Below, one piece after another: positions 7,986 to 15,933 of a stretch of 64,000 bases of DNA (position 1 is the stretch's first letter; each line of letters starts with the position of its first letter). A program made the translations under genes and the position numbers. This DNA is from Achromobacter aloeverae (lineage in GTDB: Bacteria > Pseudomonadota > Gammaproteobacteria > Burkholderiales > Burkholderiaceae_B): assembly GCF_004121055.1 (NCBI RefSeq), contig NZ_PYAL01000003.1, positions 434,001-498,000 on the forward strand, read 5' to 3'. The notes beneath the pieces were generated by a model. The model saw only the letters and a list, made by a program, of their open reading frames with translations, had not been told where the DNA came from and searched no databases.

Positions 7986-10409
7986 CTACCAGCGATACGT
8001 GGCGTTGGCCATCACCGTGCGGCGGGTGCCGTAGGCGCATTGCGTGGCCGTCACGCAGACCGCGTAGATCTTGTCGAACAGGTTGTTGGCGTTGAGCGCG
8101 AAGCGCCAGTGCTTGTCCAGTTCGTAACGCACCCCCAGGTCGACTAGGGTGCGCGGCGGCGTCTTGCCCAGGGTGTTGTCGGCATCGATGAAGGTCGTGC
8201 CCACGTAGCGCACACCCGCACCCGCGCCCAGGCCGCGCAGCGGTCCGCCCTTGATGGCGTAGTCCAGCCACAGGCTGGCCATGTGGGCCGGCTGCTGGGT
8301 GGGATGCTTGCCCTCGGTGCCGTCGTTGGCCTTGGTGATCTTGGCGTCGACGTAGGAGTAGGACCCCAGTACGCGCCACGCATCGGACAATACCGCCGTG
8401 CCCTCCAGCTCCACGCCGCGCGAACGCTGCTCGCCGGCCGCCGTGCTGTAGGTGCTGTCCACCGGGTCCGTGGTCAGCACATTGGTCATGCGCAGGTCGA
8501 ACAGCGATAGCGTGACGAAGCTTTCCGCCTGCCTGGGCTGGAACTTCAGCCCGACCTCGTATTGCTTGCCGCGGCTGGGGTCGAACTGGTTGCCGTTGCG
8601 GTCGCTGCCGATATTCGGCTGGAAGGACTCCGAATAGCTGAAGTAGGGCGCAAGGCCCAGATCGGAGCGGTACATCAGTGCGCCGCGGAAGCTGTTGGCC
8701 GCGTCGCCCTGGTCGGTGCGGGCCGAGGTCAGCTGGTTCTTGACCTTTTGCGTGGCCCAGTCCCGGCGCGCGCCCAGCGTCATGATCCAGTGGTCGCGCC
8801 AGGTGATCTGGTCCTGTACGTAGGTCCCGGTCTGGCGCATGTGCGTGCGTTGTTGCGAGGCGATTCGGGTGATGGCCGCCGAACCGTCATAGTCGGGCTG
8901 GTAGAGATCCAGCACGCTGTTCGTGCCCCGTCCCTGGGTGCGCAGTTGGTTGTAGTCGTAGTAGTCCAGGCCGGCGAGCACGTCGTGCTTGAAATCCCCC
9001 AGCGTCCAGCGGCCTTCGACCTGGTTGTCGAGACCGAAGACGTCGACGTTGCGGTAGTCGCTGAAGGGCAGGCGGTTCAGGTACCGGTAGTTCGCGGCGG
9101 CGTCGGAATCGGTCTTGTCGACCGTGGCATAACCCAGGCCGTATCCCGCCGTGTTGACCCGGTAGCTCATGTGCGCGTAGCGGAAGTTCTGGCGGAATTG
9201 CAGGTGCGAGTTGAAGTCGTGCGACAGCTGGTAGCCGAACATGGTTTGCTCGCGCTTGATGCTGTCCACGTCCGGGTCGCCGACGAAGCGGCGCACGGGG
9301 ATCTTGCCGTTGGGATTGTCCAGGACGGTGCCGTAGGCGGGCAGGAACTGGCCGAAGCCCACGTTGTCCTTTTGATAGCTGGCCAGCAGTGTCAGCGAGG
9401 TGTCGTCGCCGGGACGCAGCGTGACGCTGGGCGCGATATAGGTACGGTCATCGGGCGTGTACTGGACCTGCGTGTCGCTGTTGCGCACCAGCCCGGTAAG
9501 CCGGTAGAGCACCTTGTTGTTGCCGTCGACCGGGCCGCTGAAGTCGAAGCTTGCCTGGCGATTGTTGAAGGAACCGTAGGACAGCGTGATCTCGTGCAGG
9601 GGATCGTCGGTAGGCCGCTTTGTGACCATGTTGATCAGGCCGCCGGGCGCGTTCTGCCCGTATAGCACCGAGGACGGGCCGCGCAGTACGTCAAGTTGCT
9701 GCAAGCCGTAGGGCTCGATGCGGAATTCGGTGTTCGATTGCAGCCGCAGGCCGTCCAGGTACAGGCCCAGGGTCGACTCGCTGACGCCCCGGATATTGAT
9801 CCAGTCATAGCGGGTTTCGGCGCCGGCATTGTCCGGCAGCACGCCCGCGCTGTAGCGCAGCGCCTGGCTGACCGACTGCGCGCCCAGGTTGTCCATGGCG
9901 GCTCGCGTGACGACGGACACCGATTGCGGCGTTTCCAGCAGCGGGGTCAGCGTCTTGGTGGCGGTGACGGTCTGTGTCGCCACGTAGCCGGGGTTTTGCA
10001 TGGCGTCGGCGCTGGCGGTGACGGAGACCGTGGGAAGTTGCGTGGCGGCGTTGTTCGGCATGGGGGGCGCCGGCCGCAGCACATACGTGCCGGCGGCCGT
10101 GCCCGGCACGGCCTGCAGGCCATGTTGCGCCAGCAGAGCGCGGAAGCCGCCATCGATGTCGTAGGTGCCGTGCAGGCCGTCGCTATGGCGGCCGGCCGTC
10201 AGGTTGCCGTCGGCGGACAGGACGACCCCTGACTGGCGGGCATAGGCATTGAGTGCCTGGTCCAGGCTGCCGGACGCGACGTCATAACGGATGGCGGGTG
10301 GCGCGCTGGCGGGCGCGGCACCCGCGTCGGTGGCCGGGATCCCCAGGCCCAGGCAGGCCGCCAGCAAGGCGCAGCGGATCCGGCCGATGGGGAGTGAACG
10401 GGAGGGCAT
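7986..10409 (-). CDS. TonB-dependent siderophore receptor with N-terminal signalling domain
   Basis: An 807-residue outer-membrane receptor of the FpvA/FecA transducer type. A signal peptide covers residues 1-32. A secretin/TonB short N-terminal domain (about 38-105, with SGSLDQALNAYARQSGV) contacts FecR. A TonB-box-like PTVSVTA follows, then the plug (TPQSVSVVTRAAMD to NAPGGLINMVTKRP) and a 22-strand barrel ending in the aromatic YRW. It should import a ferric siderophore and pass the signal to the FecR-FecI pair encoded upstream on the same strand. Shine-Dalgarno AAGGAA precedes ATG 10409. The substrate is not predictable from sequence. An array of 80-bp repeats separates it from fecR. Confidence 0.93.
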   Translation of the reverse strand: MPSRSLPIGRIRCALLAACLGLGIPATDAGAAPASAPPAIRYDVASGSLDQALNAYARQSGVVLSADGNLTAGRHSDGLHGTYDIDGGFRALLAQHGLQAVPGTAAGTYVLRPAPPMPNNAATQLPTVSVTASADAMQNPGYVATQTVTATKTLTPLLETPQSVSVVTRAAMDNLGAQSVSQALRYSAGVLPDNAGAETRYDWINIRGVSESTLGLYLDGLRLQSNTEFRIEPYGLQQLDVLRGPSSVLYGQNAPGGLINMVTKRPTDDPLHEITLSYGSFNNRQASFDFSGPVDGNNKVLYRLTGLVRNSDTQVQYTPDDRTYIAPSVTLRPGDDTSLTLLASYQKDNVGFGQFLPAYGTVLDNPNGKIPVRRFVGDPDVDSIKREQTMFGYQLSHDFNSHLQFRQNFRYAHMSYRVNTAGYGLGYATVDKTDSDAAANYRYLNRLPFSDYRNVDVFGLDNQVEGRWTLGDFKHDVLAGLDYYDYNQLRTQGRGTNSVLDLYQPDYDGSAAITRIASQQRTHMRQTGTYVQDQITWRDHWIMTLGARRDWATQKVKNQLTSARTDQGDAANSFRGALMYRSDLGLAPYFSYSESFQPNIGSDRNGNQFDPSRGKQYEVGLKFQPRQAESFVTLSLFDLRMTNVLTTDPVDSTYSTAAGEQRSRGVELEGTAVLSDAWRVLGSYSYVDAKITKANDGTEGKHPTQQPAHMASLWLDYAIKGGPLRGLGAGAGVRYVGTTFIDADNTLGKTPPRTLVDLGVRYELDKHWRFALNANNLFDKIYAVCVTATQCAYGTRRTVMANATYRW

Positions 10410-10490
10410 GTCGGTTCCTTGTACGGGATGAAGGGGCTGTCCTTATCTATCCCGGACGAGATCGGGAAATCGACAATGGGTGTGGCTGGT

Positions 10491-10760
10491 GCCCCCACGC
10501 CGCGCGGCTGCGCCGCTTGCTGCCCCCCGAGGGGGCCCTCTCGCCTTGGGGCGGCCCGGCGGCGAGAGGTGCCCCCACGCCGCGCGGCTGCGCCGCTTGC
10601 TGCCCCCCGAGGGGGCCCTCTCGCCTTGGGGCGGCCCGGCGGCGAGAGGTGCCCCCACGCCGCGCGGCTGCCGCCGCTTGCCGCCCCCACGCCGAGGGCT
10701 ATCGCCGCATGCCTTCCACGGGGCCTCTTTTGCCTTGGGCCGGCCCATCGGCAAGGCGCA
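10491..10760. repeat. Tandem array of ~80-bp GC-rich palindromic intergenic repeats (array A)
   Basis: Two nearly identical 80-bp units begin at 10491 and 10571, and a third degraded copy begins at 10651. Each contains CGCGCGGCTGCGCCGC, a C-rich/G-rich palindrome (CCCCCCGAGGGGG) and GCCTTGGGGCGGCCCGGC, all able to fold. The third copy runs into the end of fecR, so the last residues of FecR are repeat-encoded. Similar elements are common between genes in Bordetella and relatives; they may act as terminators or mRNA stabilisers. This is the only content of the 10,410-10,698 gap. Confidence 0.85.
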
Positions 10761-11763
10761 CGATGGTCCAGTAGCGGGTGTAGCGCTGGATGCGCAGCGG
10801 CAAGGCTTCGGCCAGCGCATGCAGGGTCAGGTCGGTGTCGCGCAGCGAGTACACGCCGCTTACCGGCAACTGGGCGATGGCGCCGTCGTAGCGAAGCACG
10901 CCCGGACGGTAGCGGGCCAATTCGTCGAGGAAGCGCCCCAGCGGCATGCCCTCGACGGCGATCAGGCCTTCGGCCCAGGCCGGCGCGGCGGGCGGGTTGG
11001 GGCCGGGCGGACCGGCGCGGTAGGCGTCGTAGTGTGCCTGTTGTCCGGCACGGATCCACTGGCGCTCGCCGCTGTCGGCCGGCCGCAACTCCACCACGCC
11101 TTCCAGGACCTGGACGTCGGTGCCGGTGTCGGCCAGCGCCACGGTATAGCGGGTGCCGTGCGCCACCGCCGCGCCGTCGCGGGTAGCCACCCGGAAGGGG
11201 CGCGCCGGGCTGGCGGGGTCCGGGTGCGTCTGGACCAGGACGCGGCCTTGCACGAGTTCGATGACGCGCTGGCGGTCCGTATAAGCCACGTTGATCGCCG
11301 TGTCGGTATCGAGCAGGATGCGAACGCCATCGGCCAGTGTCACGCTGCGGATTTCACCCACGCCGGTGCGATGGTCTGCACGCGCCAACCGCCAGGCCGA
11401 CCGCGGCCGGCTCTGCCAGACGCCCAGGCTCGCGACGGCGAAGGCGCCCGCGCCCAGCAGCAGGCCGCGCCGGCGCGATGAATGCGCGCCGTGGCGCTTG
11501 AGGACCGGTCGGGACAGGGCCGAAGGCACGGCCTGGAAGCGTGCGGCCAGGCCGCTGATGCGCTGCCAGGCCAGTTCATGCTCGGGCCGCTGCGCGCGCC
11601 AGGCGCTGCAGGCCTGCAGGTCGGCCGGGGTGGCATCGCCCGACCACACCCGCACGCTCCAGGCCGCGGCCTGGCGGACGATGGCGGGATCGATCGGGTG
11701 ATCGTCGTTCAACGGGGGCGGGGCGTCGTCGCCGGGGCGGGCCATGTGGGGTGCGCGGCTCAA
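10699..11763 (-). CDS. fecR: FecR-type anti-sigma factor/signal transducer
   Basis: A 354-residue inner-membrane regulator. The N-terminal cytoplasmic region (DPAIVRQAAAW to ACSAWRAQRPEHELAWQRI) binds the sigma factor. One membrane segment follows at about residues 98-117 after RRRGLLLG. The periplasmic FecR domain (TLADGVRILLDTDTAI, HGTRYTVAL) and a C-terminal domain with GVYSLRDTDLTLHALAEALPL touch the receptor. The start used is TTG 11763, overlapping the sigma-factor stop as TTGA; ATG 11745 is an alternative but has no Shine-Dalgarno. The final ~15 residues, from about GPAQGKRGPVEG, come from the adjacent repeat array rather than from conserved FecR sequence. Confidence 0.9.
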   Translation of the reverse strand: MSRAPHMARPGDDAPPPLNDDHPIDPAIVRQAAAWSVRVWSGDATPADLQACSAWRAQRPEHELAWQRISGLAARFQAVPSALSRPVLKRHGAHSSRRRGLLLGAGAFAVASLGVWQSRPRSAWRLARADHRTGVGEIRSVTLADGVRILLDTDTAINVAYTDRQRVIELVQGRVLVQTHPDPASPARPFRVATRDGAAVAHGTRYTVALADTGTDVQVLEGVVELRPADSGERQWIRAGQQAHYDAYRAGPPGPNPPAAPAWAEGLIAVEGMPLGRFLDELARYRPGVLRYDGAIAQLPVSGVYSLRDTDLTLHALAEALPLRIQRYTRYWTIVRLADGPAQGKRGPVEGMRR

Positions 11764-12272
11764 TACGCCTGGCCGTACTCGGCCGCGTAGCAGATGCCGA
11801 TCGCCGTCAACATGTATTTCTGCACGGAACTCACGGTGACGCCGAGTTGCCGCGCGATTTCCTTGTAGCCCAGCCCGTCCAGCCGCGACAGCAGGAAGGC
11901 ATGCCTGACCCTGGCCGGCATGCGGTCCAGCATCGCATCGAGCGCTTGCAGGGTCTCCAGGATCAACAAGCGCCGCTCGGGCGAGGGGGCATGGTCCGGC
12001 GGCATGGCGGCCAGCGCGTCCAGATACGCCTGCTCGATGGTCTTGCGCCGGTGCAGGTCAATGACCAAGCCCTTGGCGACCTGCGCCAGGAAGGCGCGCG
12101 ATTGTTCCGGCAGGGGCAGGCGGCCGGATTTCAGGACGCGCAAGTAGGTGTCATGCGCCAAGTCCGCGGCGTCACCGTGGTTGTTCAACCGGCGCAGCAG
12201 CCAGGTATGCAGCCAGCGGTGATGCTGGGAATAGAGCAGACCGAAATCGGCCGATAGCGCTTCTGCCGTCAT
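11760..12272 (-). CDS. fecI: FecI-type ECF sigma factor
   Basis: A 170-residue ECF sigma factor. Sigma region 2 is visible (LHTWLLRRLNNHGDAADLAHDTYLRVL) and region 4 ends the protein (HAFLLSRLDGLGYKEIARQLGVTVSSVQKYM), a typical FecI-like region 4 helix-turn-helix. It is released by FecR when the receptor binds its ferric ligand and then transcribes the receptor gene. The gene is first in a fecI-fecR-receptor order. A Fur-box-like sequence lies 24-38 bases upstream of its start, giving iron repression. The 5' end overlaps the 3' end of the upstream membrane-protein gene by 101 bases. Confidence 0.93.
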   Translation of the reverse strand: MTAEALSADFGLLYSQHHRWLHTWLLRRLNNHGDAADLAHDTYLRVLKSGRLPLPEQSRAFLAQVAKGLVIDLHRRKTIEQAYLDALAAMPPDHAPSPERRLLILETLQALDAMLDRMPARVRHAFLLSRLDGLGYKEIARQLGVTVSSVQKYMLTAIGICYAAEYGQAY

Positions 12273-13068
12273 GACCCGTCGAGTATTGATCGAAATGGGA
12301 ATGATTATCGATCAAAGAGACGCGCGCTGGCAACCGCGCTGCGCGGTAGGCCCCGTACTGGTCCAGGGCCACCAGCACGACCAGGCCCGAGGCCCAGGCC
12401 GCGAGGACGCCGCGCGGGGGCAGCCGGCCGGGCAGCCGGGGCGGCCCGCCGGCGCCTGGGGGCGGGTCGCCGCCGTCGGGTCTTGTGGACGGCAGGCCCC
12501 GCAGGTAGGCGCGATAGGCCGTGCGCTGCCACAGCCAGATGACTTGCGGGATGACGAAAAGGAAGTTCAGGGCGTTGAGCGGCATGCCCATCGCGCCGGC
12601 AAACAGGACGACGAGCATGGTTTGGGGCAGGTTGGCGGCGTCCTGCCACGAGCCGGCGATCGTCATGCCCGCGGTCACCAGCAGACCGATGGCGATGCAG
12701 AACGCGAAATAGCCCACCAGGCCTTGCCATACGGCGACGGGATAGATGAAGTCGTCCAGCGCGGCTATCTGGTCCGCGTTGGCCTGTCGTGGCAGGCGGC
12801 GCAACCGGCGGCGCCATGAGCGCCGCCACACCAGGCCAGCGCCCAGCAGGCCGCCCAGGCTCAGGAGCATCGTCAGGATGTGGGGCCCCAGGTTCTCGGC
12901 CGTCGCCGGCGATCGCAGGCTCTCCACCAGCCCGCCCAGCGGCCGGCCGTCCCAGGCATTCAGCAACACGCCGAAGGCCAGCGCGACCGCGCAGGCGCCC
13001 AGCAGCCAGATCAGGGCCAGCTTCGGCAGCAGCCGGCTGCGGGCCGGCGCGGGGGAGGGGATCGACAT
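12172..13068 (-). CDS. Polytopic membrane protein of unknown function
   Basis: A 298-residue protein with about five hydrophobic segments: residues ~16-36, 62-82, 107-140, 152-182 and one near 240. A Pro/Gly-rich cytoplasmic-looking loop lies between the fourth and fifth. I do not recognise the family. ATG 13068 is used; the open frame runs upstream only because the repeat array is stop-free there. The C-terminal ~60 residues are polar and overlap fecI and its Fur box, so the true stop region is less certain. Same strand and direction as fecI, so read-through into the iron operon is possible. Confidence 0.6.
   Translation of the reverse strand: MSIPSPAPARSRLLPKLALIWLLGACAVALAFGVLLNAWDGRPLGGLVESLRSPATAENLGPHILTMLLSLGGLLGAGLVWRRSWRRRLRRLPRQANADQIAALDDFIYPVAVWQGLVGYFAFCIAIGLLVTAGMTIAGSWQDAANLPQTMLVVLFAGAMGMPLNALNFLFVIPQVIWLWQRTAYRAYLRGLPSTRPDGGDPPPGAGGPPRLPGRLPPRGVLAAWASGLVVLVALDQYGAYRAARLPARVSLIDNHSHFDQYSTGHDGRSAIGRFRSALFPASPLAAYLAAAPVEQPR
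12296..12310. promoter_or_regulatory. Putative Fur box upstream of fecI
   Basis: TGGGAAT-G-ATTATCG fits the 7-1-7 Fur consensus (TGATAAT-N-ATTATCA) at 11 of 14 positions. It sits immediately before fecI, where iron control is expected. It lies inside the 3' coding part of the overlapping membrane-protein gene. Confidence 0.6.
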
Positions 13069-13083
13069 GGGACCGTACTTTAC

Positions 13084-13296
13084 CTCGGGGGGCAGCAAGC
13101 GGCGCAGCCGCGCGGCGTGGGGGTCTATTTTTGCCGCCGGGCCGCCCCAAGGCAAAAAAGCCCCCTCGGGGGGCAGCAAGCGGCGCAGCCGCGCGGCGTG
13201 GGGGTCTATTTTTGCCGCCGGGCCGCCCCAAGGCAAAAAAGCCCCCTTGGGGGGCAGCAAGCGGCGTAGCCGCGCGGCGTGGGGGTCTATTTTTGT
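13084..13296. repeat. Tandem array of ~81-bp palindromic repeats (array B), inverted relative to array A
   Basis: Two full units and one partial unit, with the element GGCAGCAAGC recurring at 13091, 13172 and 13253 (period 81). The unit is the reverse complement of that in the 10.5-kb array with a few differences; here the hairpin arm reads CCAAGGCAAAAAAGCCCC. It lies between the membrane-protein start and the carboxylesterase gene. Confidence 0.85.
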
Positions 13297-13362
13297 CTAC
13301 GATATGCCGCTTGAACAAAATTACTGCGCCCATCGCGGGCAGGCCTAAGGAGCAGGAGCGAC

Positions 13363-14631
13363 ATGAAGGACATCGTCCAGGCCAGCTTGCCGCAAGGCAC
13401 GTTGAGCGGAATACGCGACCAGGGCGTCTGCCGCTTTTCCGCCATCCCCTACGCCGAAGCGCCCGTCGGCCCGCTGCGTTTCGCGCCGCCGCGTCCGGCG
13501 CAATGGCGCGGCGAGCGGGACGCCACGCAACCCGGCCCGGTCTGCCCGCAACTGACGTCGCGCCTCGCGCGCGTGATGGGCGACTTCGAGGCGCCGCAGT
13601 CCGAGGACTGCCTGCACCTCACTGTCTGGACGCCCGGCGTCGACGCACAACGCCGCCCCGTGGTCGTGTGGCTGCATGGCGGCGCCTGGCAAAGCGGCGC
13701 CGGCGCGCTGGATTGGTATGACGGCGCACGCCTGGCCCGGCGTGGCGATATCGTGGTGGTCGCTGTCAATTACCGGTTGGCCGGGCTGGGTTGGCTCTGC
13801 CTGCCCGGCGAAACCGCCAACGTCGGCCTGCTCGACGAGGAGGCGGCCATCGCCTGGGTGCACGCGCACGTGGAAGCCTTCGGCGGCGATCCGCAACGCA
13901 TCACGGTGATGGGGCAATCCGCCGGCGCCTCCAACATCGCGCTGATGCTGACCCGCAAGCCCTTGTTCCAGCGTGCCATCATGCAGAGCGCCGGACTGGG
14001 CCGGGGTTTCCGCGACGCCGAGCAGGCTGCGCACCTGAGCCGCGTGTTCCTGCGCGCGGCGGGCGCGGACAGCCTGGCGGCGGCGCGCGAGCTGCCTGTG
14101 CAAGCCTTGCTGGACGCCCAGCTTGCTCCGGACGTGGTCGCGGCCCTGCAAGCCGAGGGCGCGAACCGCAGCCTGTTCTATCCCGCGATCGATGGCGACG
14201 TGGTGACGCGGGATATCGACGCCGCCATGACCGCGGCCGCGGGCCGCGCCGATGTCATGATCGGCTATACCCGCGACGAGTTCGCGGCGTTTCCGGGCGG
14301 CGGCCTGGATGAGGATAGCCGGCGCAAGGGCGACCGCACCTTCGCGCTGCGTTCGCGGCAATGGGCGCGCGATGCCGTGGACCGCGGCCGACAGGCCTGG
14401 GAGTATCGCTTCGACGCCGGCTATAGCCGCGAGTTCGGCGCCTGCCACTGCGTCGATCTGCCCTTTGTCTTCGATACCTTTGATGCTTTCCAGGGCGCCC
14501 CGATGCTGGAGGGGCTGGCGCCCGCGCAGGCGCGGCGGATCTCGGGCGACGTGCAAACCGCATGGATAGCGTTCATCCGGGGCGGGTCTCCGGGCTGGGA
14601 CGTGGCGCCGGCGCAGCATCTTTTCGCGTGA
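13363..14631 (+). CDS. Type B carboxylesterase
   Basis: A 422-residue alpha/beta-hydrolase of the carboxylesterase B family. It shows the second family signature SEDCLHLTVWTP (80-91), the oxyanion-hole HGGAW (105-109) and the nucleophile elbow GQSAGAS with Ser186. The later ACHCVDLPFVF holds the probable catalytic histidine. It is shorter than most family members (about 500 residues), chiefly in the C-terminal half. There is no signal peptide, so it should hydrolyse an ester in the cytoplasm. Shine-Dalgarno AGGAG precedes ATG 13363. It lies upstream of a Bug receptor and the HyuAB genes on the same strand and may feed that pathway. Confidence 0.88.
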   Translation: MKDIVQASLPQGTLSGIRDQGVCRFSAIPYAEAPVGPLRFAPPRPAQWRGERDATQPGPVCPQLTSRLARVMGDFEAPQSEDCLHLTVWTPGVDAQRRPVVVWLHGGAWQSGAGALDWYDGARLARRGDIVVVAVNYRLAGLGWLCLPGETANVGLLDEEAAIAWVHAHVEAFGGDPQRITVMGQSAGASNIALMLTRKPLFQRAIMQSAGLGRGFRDAEQAAHLSRVFLRAAGADSLAAARELPVQALLDAQLAPDVVAALQAEGANRSLFYPAIDGDVVTRDIDAAMTAAAGRADVMIGYTRDEFAAFPGGGLDEDSRRKGDRTFALRSRQWARDAVDRGRQAWEYRFDAGYSREFGACHCVDLPFVFDTFDAFQGAPMLEGLAPAQARRISGDVQTAWIAFIRGGSPGWDVAPAQHLFA

Positions 14632-14742
14632 GGCGCGCGCCGCCCTCGCATCTCGACCATGCATGCCAACCGGCGCCCGGCAACCGACGCATGCCAAGCA
14701 GGCATGGCGACCGCACATACCAACATCATCAAGGGGAATTTC

Positions 14743-15699
14743 GTGATCCATCTCAAGCGCCTTGCGCTAATGCTGGCCCTGTGCCTGCCCTGCGTGGTCC
14801 AGGCGGCCTTTCCGGACAGGCCTTTCCGCATCATCGTGTCGAACCCGCCTGGCGGGCCCGTGGACGTCATGCTGCGCGTCCTCGCCAACAAGCTTGCCGA
14901 GGCATGGAACCAACCGGTGGTGGTGGAAAACCGGCCGGGGGCTTCCGGCATCATCAGCACGGGGGCGCTCGTCAAGTCGCCCGCCGACGGCTATAACCTG
15001 GGCATGGTGGTGGCATCCGCGCTGACCATCGTGCCCTTTGCCGTCGATCACCTGCCCTATGACCCGCGCAAGGACCTGCAGCCGGTGTCGCTGGTGGCGC
15101 GCACGCCTTTCCTGTTCATCGTGCGCAGCGACAGTCCCTTCAAGACCTGGGACGATTTCGTGCAGGCCAGCAAGCAGCGCGAACTGGCCGTGGGTTCGTT
15201 CACGCGCGGCACGGCCTTCCACCTGATCTGGGAGCAGACCGCGCGCCGCGCCGGCATCAAGGCCCTGTACGTGCCATCTTCGTCTTCGGGCAAGACCCAG
15301 AACGACCTCATCGGAGGACAACTGGATATTGCGCTGGACGCGCCATCCAGTTCGCAGGCATTGATCCAGGCCGGTCGCCTGCGCCCCTTGGCGATTACCA
15401 GTCCGGCGCGCTTTGCCGGGCTGCCAGACACGCCCACGCTGGAGGAATCCGGCATGGCGGGCTACGCGCCCCAGCCCTGGATCGGCCTTATGGCGCCGGC
15501 CGGCGTGCCGGCGGACCGTATCGCCTTCATCCAGCAATCTGTCGCCAAGATCCTGCAAGATCCCGCGATGAAGGCGCAAATGGCCGCCCTGGGGATGATC
15601 CCCATAGGCGGCACGCCGGGCGAATTGGACGCCACCATCGAGCATGATCGCGCCGAGATGGAGCCCTTGATCAAGGAGCTGGGCATCCGCCTGGAATAG
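14743..15699 (+). CDS. Bug-family tripartite tricarboxylate transporter substrate-binding protein
   Basis: A 318-residue periplasmic receptor. GTG 14743 is chosen because AAGGGGAA lies seven bases upstream and the encoded signal peptide then starts directly (HLKRLALMLALCLPCVVQA). The mature part shows family landmarks FPDRPFRIIVSNPPGGPVDV, VVVENRPGASG and LPDTPTLEESG. Bug proteins bind carboxylates or amides outside the inner membrane and hand them to TctAB-type permeases; no permease is encoded here. Placement ahead of hyuA-hyuB suggests its ligand is the substrate or product of that pathway. Confidence 0.9.
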   Translation: MIHLKRLALMLALCLPCVVQAAFPDRPFRIIVSNPPGGPVDVMLRVLANKLAEAWNQPVVVENRPGASGIISTGALVKSPADGYNLGMVVASALTIVPFAVDHLPYDPRKDLQPVSLVARTPFLFIVRSDSPFKTWDDFVQASKQRELAVGSFTRGTAFHLIWEQTARRAGIKALYVPSSSSGKTQNDLIGGQLDIALDAPSSSQALIQAGRLRPLAITSPARFAGLPDTPTLEESGMAGYAPQPWIGLMAPAGVPADRIAFIQQSVAKILQDPAMKAQMAALGMIPIGGTPGELDATIEHDRAEMEPLIKELGIRLE

Positions 15700-15933
15700 G
15701 CGCCATCGCCGAAGCGCCTAGGCTCCCGGGCGGTCTCGCCGGCGCTTGGGTTAACCCTATAAGGGTATTTGCTGGCACAGCCAGACTTGTTCTTGCCGCA
15801 CTAATTACTTGTTTGCCAAGCCTGCGCCGCCGGGCCGATGATGATTCGGTACGGCGGCGCATTTATTTCCCGGTCCAGCGGATGACGTCCCTGGGCAGGC
15901 CGCCGGTTCCACGTCTTCAAAACACGGCAGAAC

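Noticed and set aside
10491-13296. CRISPR-like array
   Set aside because: Only three long tandem units per site, palindromic and without unique spacers; no cas genes.
12305-13333. Minus-strand frame overlapping the membrane protein and repeat array
   Set aside because: Arg/Pro/Ala-rich out-of-frame translation without domains; the membrane-protein frame is hydrophobic and coherent.
15741-15800. Sigma-54 promoter upstream of hyuA (TGGCAC near 15774)
   Set aside because: The distance from TGGCAC to the next TTG is eight bases instead of the required spacing, and no GC at -12.
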